The notes beneath the pieces are model-generated. The model made no database searches, had not been told where the DNA came from, and saw only the letters and a program-made list of their open reading frames with translations. A stretch of DNA of 17,519 bases, from positions 1-17,519 of the forward strand of contig CAZWJS010000028.1 in the NCBI GenBank assembly GCA_964634895.1, given 5' to 3'. Both the position numbers and the translations under genes were made by a program. Each line of letters begins with the position of its first letter. The stretch's first letter is position 1. The stretch comes from CG-Epi1 sp964634895 (lineage in GTDB: Archaea; Thermoplasmatota; Poseidoniia; MGIII; CG-Epi1). This document shows positions 6,462 to 14,000 of the stretch, one piece after another.

Positions 6462-7753
6462 TACCTCCTAGTATCATTACATTTCATTATTTCTCTTAGA
6501 AAAGATGTTGCATATGTACCCTTGTGTAACCAAAAGGTAAAAATCACATCGCCATTTGTGTCCACATCCCATCTTAATTTATTTATTTTTTGACTTAGTG
6601 GCCTATACATTCCCAATGATGACAATTCAGGAATTTCTTTAATCATAAAGTCTTTAAATTTTATATTTTCGTCATCCATTACAAGCCTTTCTAAGTCACC
6701 TTGTATTCCATTTGTAAAGTGGCTATTTACTCCAGGAAGTAGTCCAACAACCCATGCTTTTCCTTCGAGACACCGCTTTGTTAATTTATGTTGATTATTT
6801 TCTGTGACTTCAATAATCCGTCTTTGATCAGGCCCACCATAATTATCTACAGGAACAATATTATCACCTAGTAAAGGCTTATGAATACTTAGCCCTTCTT
6901 TTATTCTAAAATCCAAAATTCTATTGAAAATTAAACTCTGATATCCATGCACTAACATTTTTGCTAGATTCTCAGGCAATTCCCTTATTGCACCAATATA
7001 ATCATTTTCGTTTCTGCTTAAATGACCAAGAAGTTGTCTTTCAAATAGAAGATGTGGAGAATATTTTTCTATAGCACCTTTCCAATCCTTTGTGTCCTTT
7101 AAAAACGTACGACCTTCATTCCCAGCAGATTCTTTATCTCCAATTGTCAAATAATCCCATACAGCCCCTTTGTAATCATCTTTAACTATTTTTTTCCCAA
7201 CTAAGTGAGTAATAGGTCTCATAATTCCAAAACGTTGTATCCCAAAATAGTTTGGAAAGAAACCATCAAGTTCATTTAATATTAGATTAATATTTTTAGA
7301 ATATTTTGAATTACTTATTTTTATTACAAACTTATTTCCTATAAGATTACCCAAACGGATAGGTTTTGCACTCATATGTTTAAATTTTATATCTACATTT
7401 TCTAAATCTATTTTTTCAATTTTGTTTTTATTTGCCATAATTGAAAAATGTTGAGAAGTTAGTGCACGTTTGTCTTTCGTACCAGCAAAACTAATTGCTT
7501 TTTGTCCAATACCTAATAATTTAGATAATTTTTTCACTAAAACATGCGTATCCCAATTTTTTGCCGTTATTATAACGATGGCGTGCTTTCCGATCTCATT
7601 TTCTCTATTCCAAATCCAATGTGATTTTTGTTCTAATTGTATAATTTCATCAACTACAAAATCTTCTGGTTTTTTTCTAAGTTTTCCATCAATACCTTTA
7701 GATTTAGATAAATATTCTTCTTTTCCTATATCCGGGCTAGCCGGTAGAATCAT
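6458..7753 (-). CDS. truD: tRNA pseudouridine synthase TruD
   Basis: Isomerises a uridine to pseudouridine in tRNA (position 13 in the E. coli enzyme; archaeal and Pus7 relatives may also modify others). The 431 residues cover a full-length archaeal TruD. Recognisable motifs are the N-terminal KPEDFVVDEI (about 28-37), the catalytic loop GTKDKRALTSQ with Asp94, and NYFGIQRFG (168-176), which frames the active site. The inserted TRUD domain follows. It starts four bases after the rpoL stop, and its own stop overlaps the HAD start, so it sits in a translation-related run with trm1 and rpoL. No truncation or missing catalytic residue is seen. Confidence 0.95.
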   Translation of the reverse strand: MILPASPDIGKEEYLSKSKGIDGKLRKKPEDFVVDEIIQLEQKSHWIWNRENEIGKHAIVIITAKNWDTHVLVKKLSKLLGIGQKAISFAGTKDKRALTSQHFSIMANKNKIEKIDLENVDIKFKHMSAKPIRLGNLIGNKFVIKISNSKYSKNINLILNELDGFFPNYFGIQRFGIMRPITHLVGKKIVKDDYKGAVWDYLTIGDKESAGNEGRTFLKDTKDWKGAIEKYSPHLLFERQLLGHLSRNENDYIGAIRELPENLAKMLVHGYQSLIFNRILDFRIKEGLSIHKPLLGDNIVPVDNYGGPDQRRIIEVTENNQHKLTKRCLEGKAWVVGLLPGVNSHFTNGIQGDLERLVMDDENIKFKDFMIKEIPELSSLGMYRPLSQKINKLRWDVDTNGDVIFTFWLHKGTYATSFLREIMKCNDTRRY

Positions 7754-7757
7754 AAAA

Positions 7758-8021
7758 TTAAGCTAATTTATCTCTAATTGTTTTAATATCAGAGATAATG
7801 GTTTCAACGGCTTTTGTAATTGCTTTTTTTGGAGCGCCTTTTTTTGTTCTAATGTAAAATTTTGGATGATCTAAAACAATATGTCCCATGTAGTAGGATG
7901 CGTAGTCTACATCAGGATTTGCTAATGTGTGATTCATTAAAGGACCTAATAGGGTTTCATTAGCTCCCCGAACTTCAATTTCAAGTTCGTTTTTAGTTTG
8001 GTTTATCACGCTAACTTCCAT
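7758..8021 (-). CDS. rpoL: DNA-directed RNA polymerase subunit L (Rpb11-like)
   Basis: Small archaeal RNA polymerase subunit that pairs with subunit D to nucleate core assembly, homologous to eukaryotic Rpb11/AC19. The family pattern is clear: an N-terminal strand NELEIEVRG, then ETLLGPLMNHTLANPDVDYASY, then the HIVLDHPKFYIRTKKG strand pair and a terminal helix. The reading frame is open to an ATG at 8063, which would overlap trm1 by 17 bases, but family members begin with the strand MEV-V---KNELEIEV, so I prefer the ATG at 8021 (87 residues). With that start the gap from the trm1 stop is 25 bp. No strong Shine-Dalgarno is visible before either candidate, so coupling to the upstream gene is likely. 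Confidence 0.92.
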   Translation of the reverse strand: MEVSVINQTKNELEIEVRGANETLLGPLMNHTLANPDVDYASYYMGHIVLDHPKFYIRTKKGAPKKAITKAVETIISDIKTIRDKLA

Positions 8022-8046
8022 AGGATTGCGCGGACTCAGGGGGGTG

Positions 8047-9078
8047 TTATAAAGATTGGGCAAGTTTTACGGCTTTATTCCGTATATTTCTTGATGCATC
8101 AGTCTTTATACCTAAGGGAGAAAAAACGCTAGAACTTGCAAAATATCCTAAATCTTCAATGCATTTCACAATTTTGTCCCTTTTTGGTGTTTGCCCTATA
8201 TTTGCTTCTCTAGCAATATCATTAATGTCATATAAACCAGGAGGGCCTTTAGCCTCTTTTTTGAGAGTCATAAAAATTTTACCTAGCTTCCCGTCGTCAT
8301 AATTTGGGACTAAATTCGAATCAATTATTTTCTCCGTCCATATTGGGCCACAAAATTCTTTTTCGCCATTATCTTTTATTTTCATATCTTTTGTTATCCA
8401 CTTTAAGTTGTAATCATTCTTCTCTACAATTCTAGCAAAAATACGTATATGGTGCCCTTCTGAATAAGATAGAAGAGGTTCTATTCCTTTATTCTTTTCT
8501 GATGCAATACTATGTATTTTCCCTAGCAATATTCTAACTCCCATTTCTTTAGCAGCTACTCCTTTCATAGAATTAGATCCATATCTTTTTTTACAGATTG
8601 AAGGTTTTGCACCGCATAAAACTGCAGTATCTGTCGCAGAAATACCAATGATTCCGTTGTGATTTGTTGATTGTATGGTTGTTTCTAAATAAGGGGCAGG
8701 CGTTCCGAAAGGATCTATGTCAATCCAATCATATTTTTTTTTCTTGAGATGGTCTTCTACATTCTCTTTATAGACTTTAGCTTCTAAATTATTAACTTTT
8801 AAGTTTTCTTTCATTGTTTCACAAGCGAGTATAGATGAATCACAAAAATCTACATTGATATTTGCTTCAAGCATTAACCTGATGCCTCTTACGCCCGAGG
8901 CAGCCATTCCATCAAGCATGTCACCTTTAAAATTGAATTGATTTGCAAAATGAACGTGCAAATCTCTGCTCATTTTCATTGATGGATTGTAAAATACACC
9001 TTTAATTTTTCCGGGCCCTTTTCCCTTTCCTGAGATATCAGCCTTGAAAACAGCACTACCTTCTTGTATTTCTTTCAC
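8047..9078 (-). CDS. trm1: tRNA (guanine-26 N2) dimethyltransferase Trm1
   Basis: S-adenosylmethionine-dependent enzyme that makes N2,N2-dimethylguanosine at tRNA position 26. The 343 residues carry the family's signatures in order: SAM-binding motif LDGMAASGVRGIR (about 55-67), the catalytic DPFG in YDWIDIDPFGTPAPY (about 116-130) and ATDTAVLCGAKP (about 148-159). The C-terminal third (about 230-343) corresponds to the tRNA-binding part. The start is GTG at 9078, overlapping the THEP1 stop as GTGA, a typical coupled junction. It is slightly shorter than most archaeal Trm1 proteins, but no motif is missing. Confidence 0.95.
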   Translation of the reverse strand: MKEIQEGSAVFKADISGKGKGPGKIKGVFYNPSMKMSRDLHVHFANQFNFKGDMLDGMAASGVRGIRLMLEANINVDFCDSSILACETMKENLKVNNLEAKVYKENVEDHLKKKKYDWIDIDPFGTPAPYLETTIQSTNHNGIIGISATDTAVLCGAKPSICKKRYGSNSMKGVAAKEMGVRILLGKIHSIASEKNKGIEPLLSYSEGHHIRIFARIVEKNDYNLKWITKDMKIKDNGEKEFCGPIWTEKIIDSNLVPNYDDGKLGKIFMTLKKEAKGPPGLYDINDIAREANIGQTPKRDKIVKCIEDLGYFASSSVFSPLGIKTDASRNIRNKAVKLAQSL

Positions 9079-9635
9079 ACCATTCCAGTTTTTAGAATGT
9101 TAACAGCTTTTGAAGGCAATATTGCAGAATTAATAGGAGTAACCTCTAAGGTCCTCAAGTCATCCCTTTTGCGTATAGATTGTAGCAATGGATTCCTAGA
9201 TCTTTTGTGCATTGTAATTAACATTGGTTTACCACATTTTAGCGCTTCTTTTAGTATGGCACTGAATTCTTTTGATTCAGACACTAGTTTACCAACTTCA
9301 TCCACCAAAATCAAATCAGATTCTTCAATAGCTTTTGCGATAGATTCGGTAGCAATTCTATTTACAGCATCAAGCCTTATTCCCAATGCAGTTGATTCAG
9401 GGTTACGGCCAGGAATTTTTGGTTTTACATCCCATCTTACAGAAGCGGATAATTCCTCTTCTCCAGTTATGTAATTTTTTAGATTATATCCTATTATCTC
9501 GCCCTCTTCTTCTATAGGGTGTGTGGTAAATCCACCAATACTGAATTTATCTTCAATCATTTTAGCTATTCTTAACACAGTTCTGGTTTTTCCAGTACCA
9601 GGTTGGCCAGAGATAGCAACTTTCACCGGTATCAT
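9075..9635 (-). CDS. THEP1-family nucleoside-triphosphatase
   Basis: P-loop NTPase of 186 residues. The Walker A motif is GQPGTGKT (residues 10-17), Walker B is SDLILVDEVGKL (Asp112-Glu113), and HKRSRNPLLQ (about 143-152) matches the His/Arg-rich sensor segment usual in THEP1. Family members such as Aquifex THEP1 hydrolyse NTPs in vitro, but a physiological role is not established and RNA or nucleotide metabolism is often suspected. No signal peptide is present. The stop overlaps the trm1 GTG by four bases, so it is linked to the tRNA-modification and polymerase run; the upstream Cas4-like gene is 55 bp away. Confidence 0.88.
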   Translation of the reverse strand: MIPVKVAISGQPGTGKTRTVLRIAKMIEDKFSIGGFTTHPIEEEGEIIGYNLKNYITGEEELSASVRWDVKPKIPGRNPESTALGIRLDAVNRIATESIAKAIEESDLILVDEVGKLVSESKEFSAILKEALKCGKPMLITMHKRSRNPLLQSIRKRDDLRTLEVTPINSAILPSKAVNILKTGMV

Positions 9636-9663
9636 TGCTTGGCCGCCTTAACTAGCATGTGTG

Positions 9664-9673
9664 TATTAAAATA
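9664..9673 (-). promoter_or_regulatory. Possible TATA box of THEP1-trm1 run
   Basis: TATTTTAATA on the minus strand is centred about 33 nt before the THEP1 ATG, in the 55-bp gap behind the Cas4-like gene. It is flanked by a 6-bp inverted repeat (AGCATG at 9654-9659, CATGCT at 9679-9684). This could be an internal promoter with an operator; the evidence is composition and symmetry only. Confidence 0.3.
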
Positions 9674-9690
9674 TCTCCCATGCTTCAGGT

Positions 9691-10524
9691 TTAATTTGTT
9701 AATCTCTCAGGACAGTTCTTTCTTCTTGAACAGCTGTTGCATTTTCCTACTCTTTTGTGGTTTCTATGGGCTTCCATATTTCCCTTTATAATGTCATTCA
9801 TCTCATCTAATTTTTCAAGGACTAATCGTCTTAATTTTGAATCCCAGACAACCTTATGAGGATCATTATCAAAGCCATATCTAATTTGACCAAATTCAGG
9901 TTTATGCCTAAATTCTTCTTCTGAAAGCAGGCAATAGGCACCAATTTGCAGGACGTGGCTAAAAAAAGGAGCTTGAGGTCTTCTGCCTGTTTTCACTTCT
10001 ACTGGTATTCGCTGTTTTCCTTCTTTAATTATGTAGTCAGGCCTTCCCGCAAGGTTGTAATTTTCAGATTTTAGAACAGGCGTCTCATCAGTCAATCCAT
10101 CAGGCGTCTCAATCGTTTCTTCTCCCAATTTGTAATCATCACGTAATTTATCTATTTTTTCAGTGGAGAGCAATAAGCTGTAAAGGAAAAATGATGCTAC
10201 TAACATCCAACCAATCCCAATAATTAATAATATGACTCCTAGGTTTTGTTTCAGCGCATCATTAGACAGCCATAGAATAATTAGTGCGATAGTTACAACA
10301 GACATTATCATTCCGACTACAGTCATTAAAGTAGTTGAGGTTTCTCTTGATTTTTCTTCTTCGACCAAGAGATTCTTTAAAGAATCTCCTATTTCTTTAT
10401 GCATTTCAACACCAGTATCCACTTCTTTTCCTTCAGCATCCACTCCTTTAGAATCTAAATACCAAGATAAGGGGCAATAGCCATATCGCTCCATTTCTGA
10501 AGCTGAAATAATCTGCTTAGGCAT
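9691..10524 (-). CDS. Cas4-like PD-(D/E)xK nuclease with inserted membrane hairpin
   Basis: A 277-residue RecB/Cas4-family exonuclease candidate. Nuclease motifs are His42, Asp163 (GRPDYI), Glu176-x-Lys178 (PVEVKTG) and Gln193/Tyr197 (QIGAYC). A 4Fe-4S cluster is suggested by Cys17 plus C-terminal Cys262, Cys265 and Cys271 (C-x2-C-x5-C), the Cas4 arrangement. Unusually, two strongly hydrophobic helices (about 65-87 and 95-120) are inserted between the His and Asp motifs, which would anchor the nuclease to the membrane with both halves on the same, presumably cytosolic, side. No CRISPR array or other cas gene is present, so a CRISPR adaptation role is unsupported; DNA repair, degradation of incoming DNA or membrane-linked DNA processing are alternatives. 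It is preceded by a 62-bp gap and followed by a 55-bp gap. Confidence 0.82.
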   Translation of the reverse strand: MPKQIISASEMERYGYCPLSWYLDSKGVDAEGKEVDTGVEMHKEIGDSLKNLLVEEEKSRETSTTLMTVVGMIMSVVTIALIILWLSNDALKQNLGVILLIIGIGWMLVASFFLYSLLLSTEKIDKLRDDYKLGEETIETPDGLTDETPVLKSENYNLAGRPDYIIKEGKQRIPVEVKTGRRPQAPFFSHVLQIGAYCLLSEEEFRHKPEFGQIRYGFDNDPHKVVWDSKLRRLVLEKLDEMNDIIKGNMEAHRNHKRVGKCNSCSRRKNCPERLTN

Positions 10525-10586
10525 AGGTTAGGTCCGGAGTTAAGTCCTGAGTGACTATAGCAGCGTATCAATTAAAACTTACTATA

Positions 10587-11033
10587 TCAGAAATTGAAAT
10601 ATTGTTCGTGCCATGCTAAATTGCCATAATCTGCAATTTTGTAATTGTAGATTAATTTTTGTTTGCCTTCTTCGTCTTTGAATTCTACAATTATTAAGAG
10701 TTCATATTCGTCTGCATGAGGGCCATCAAAAACTAGAAAAGGTAATTTCACAGATTGCTTGGATTCCAAAATTCCAGGATAATTAGTTTCGGTTGCTAGC
10801 ATTTCAGTTCCATTCCAAACAGAACTCTTAACCTTCAAATCAGTAATTTCTCTCGTTCCCGTATTGCTTATTTTTGATTGAACAAATAAGCCTGAGTAAG
10901 AACTATGATAAACCGTATCCATTTCAACCTCAGTTCTAGGCAGTGCGTATGAATAGCAAACAAAAATGACCATAACGGAGAGTATACTTACAACAAATTT
11001 TATGATAATTTGCCTTTGTTTGTCATCTACCAT
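10587..11033 (-). CDS. Small membrane-anchored beta-sandwich-like protein
   Basis: A 148-residue protein that I do not recognise. A short charged N terminus is followed by one hydrophobic helix (about 9-31), then an all-beta-looking exterior domain with NTGTREITDLKVKSSVW and QSVKLPFLVF stretches resembling CARDB- or Fn3-type adhesive sandwiches (pattern only). The helix lacks an obvious cleavage site, so a membrane-anchored protein with an external domain is likely. Its ATG overlaps the end of the 1811-residue gene by seven bases, so the two are translationally coupled. A partner or membrane anchor for the giant exported protein, which has no C-terminal membrane helix of its own, is a reasonable inference. 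Confidence 0.65.
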   Translation of the reverse strand: MVDDKQRQIIIKFVVSILSVMVIFVCYSYALPRTEVEMDTVYHSSYSGLFVQSKISNTGTREITDLKVKSSVWNGTEMLATETNYPGILESKQSVKLPFLVFDGPHADEYELLIIVEFKDEEGKQKLIYNYKIADYGNLAWHEQYFNF

Positions 11034-14000
11034 ATAGTGGCCTCCAAAGATGCTATTAGACTTAACCCAGGTTCAGGAAGAATGTAATGTTTTTCATTAT
11101 TCCCTAGTTCAGTATCTAGACCATTTTTCTGTACTCCTAACCAAGTTGGCAAGATGCTATAATCACCAACATTTTTTACGCGTAAATCCATCATTACAGC
11201 TGAGGTCGTCAGTTTCAAAGGACCTAGATTGAGTTTACCACCTATTGCAAATGACAATTCACCACCATCCGCATTTGCTAATTCAAAAATAGGATATAGT
11301 CCAAAAATCTGATTTGGAATAATTTCTACATGTTTTATATCACTTGCATGAATAACCATATAGTCTAAGTAAAATTCAGGCGTTGCAGGTGAATTAGTTG
11401 CCCTAAGATATGCCTTGTCTATACCTTGAGGCGAATCAATAATGTAATTTGTTCCATCTACTCTCATGGTTGTGTTGTCTCCAACATTTACAACATCCAT
11501 AAACGTTCCAGAATGGCCCCCAGTATATCCTTCATCAACAATTAATAACACATCAATCTCAGGAGAACTTGTAGTTACAAAAACATCAGGGAATCCTTGA
11601 AAAACAAAAGATTTATCCATATCAAATTCAACATTCGGATCAATTCCCATATGGAATGAATTAGGAACATCGTGTACTATAGCTTGTGCAGATTTCCATG
11701 TCCCATAATCCCGATTCGCGGTTTTGACCCATATATAATCTAGTATCCCACTAGCTTCATAAATTATGTCAATTTGTTTTCCTACAATAATATCAGCTCT
11801 TAAATCATTAGGTACTCTTGAGAAATAAACTTCATCAAATGAGGGTCTCGTTTGATTGTGTGTCTTTAGAAACGCTCTTCCCATAGTTCCTGTTTGATGA
11901 ATGTCAAAAATAGCATCTAAGTCCCGCCCTTCGCCTTGTCCAGATTGTATGAAAACATCGATATTATTATTTTGCCCTAATTCATCCAAGAACAATTCAA
12001 TTGCAGTTTCATTTTTTCCTCTGTCTAAATCCAGATTTAGCCATGGCGTTACTGGAGACCAATCACCAAGTTCTAAATCAATGGTATCTGGTTCGCCGAA
12101 TTTAGCATTTAATTTAGCTGATGTTACTGTGCCTTCTAAGTAGAGTCGTAGTGCACTCCCTACATCAGTTTCTTTCAATATAATCCCATGAGTCCAGTCA
12201 GTCACTAATCCTGAAATATTTCCTGAATCTATTCCTAGAACAACTTCTGAAGGGGCGCTTGAGGAACTGAAATTAATTTCAATATCGTCGCTTAGACTAA
12301 CGTCTAAGTTTAATTTTTCAGGTAAGTCCGGAACAGAAAGTTCAAGATTACTGTCTGATTGTTGGTCCTCTATATTGACATATATTGAGCCTAATTCTTT
12401 GTTTGAGTCGATAGTTATATTTCCAATTATAGGTGCATCTTCGTTATCAAGTTCTGCTAAGAATATTTCAGCATCTAAATCAAATTTTTCAGGGAGTTCA
12501 TCGATTCTTAGTAATATACTCCTATTCGCAAAATTATTGGCATCAATTAACAAACTTTGCATTGCAGATTCATCATTGTTGAAGTCATCCAATTTCACAT
12601 CTATTTGAGCTCCTCCTTCATCAGGATCCCATAGTTTCACACCTATCTCGGGGGAAATTCCTTTAAGATATGCCTTCATACTCATATCGCCTTCATCAGA
12701 CATATCTAATGTTATTCCTTCAACCCATTTACTTTCTAGTTCCTCAGCATTTCCCACTTCAATTTCAATAGCAATATATTCAATATTACTATCTGCAGTT
12801 ATATTGAATGCAAAAATATCTCCGTAGATATTCATATCTAAACTTATATCCTTTGGGAGCTCTGGAATCATTGCCTCAACACGATAAGGATTTTCAGTTT
12901 CAGTTTCTTCTACAACCAAATATATTGGTCCTACCGGTTTATTTGTATTAATATTTAAAGTTCCGTTTAAAGTAAGATTTTCAACAGTTGCATTTAATAT
13001 CAAATCAGCATTTAGTTCTAAATCCAGACCTATAGGAATTTTTTCAATGAAGGCAGTAACTTTTGGCCCTATTATACCTTCTTCATTGAATACAATATAA
13101 TCTGCAGTCTCCCTAGAATTGAAATCAGTTAATGTTAAATCTAAATCTATTTTGTCGCCTTTAGAAGTATAATTAACATCTACAGATTGAGGTAATCCGT
13201 TAAGCAGCATTCTAGCTCCTAAAATCGTTCCATTTTCTACGTCTTTTTGGCTAGACCATAGACCTTCAACCCATTTTGGTTCTTCATCTAGCAACGTAAT
13301 ATTCCCTTTGTCTACCCAAGCCGTAATTGAGACTTCTTCATCAATATTGTAAAGAAATCTCGCTACAGTTTCAAATGATTCTACATTAGTTACTAGATTT
13401 ATAGATAATCCAGCAACAGTATCTACTAGTGTTTTCCCTAATTCAGATAATGCTTCGATAAATTGAGCTACATCCTGTAAGTCATTAACTTCAGTTACAT
13501 TATTATCTATAATGCCATTTGTTTCAATTATGGGTACTGCAACTACAATATCAGCAGGCAGTGAATCAACAAAGACGTATGCATCTAGTCCCTGATAGTC
13601 TTCCTTGTATTCGGTGTCATCAATAGCCCCAATTTTGAATTGAACAGGTTGCCTATGATTAATCCTGAAGTCGGCTAGTTCACCGCTACCATCATCATCT
13701 AATCGCAGTGATTTAAGCCAAGATAAATTACCTGATAAACTTGCAGTTTCATTGATACCTCCCATATCGTTTTGGTAAAGCATTACCGAGCTTCCATTGT
13801 AATTAGTTTGATTCCAAATCCAAGAAGTTGCTTTCCCATCATTTGTTTCATTAGTAATTGCAAATGTAAAATTAAACCAACTATCAGTTACTAATCTTAA
13901 ATCACCTCCAGCACTTACGATTTCAGCAGATCCAGGTAGGTGTTCTAATCTTAGACGAGTGTAAATATCGCTTGCAAAACTAGTGAAGGTTATGTCATTA

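Noticed and set aside
9064..9474. 136-codon plus-strand frame antisense to the THEP1 gene
   Set aside because: The minus strand there encodes Walker A and B motifs and the coupled trm1 start; the plus product shows no family pattern.
9691..10524. CRISPR adaptation locus suggested by the Cas4-like gene
   Set aside because: No cas1 or cas2 gene and no regularly spaced direct repeats are visible anywhere in the window.
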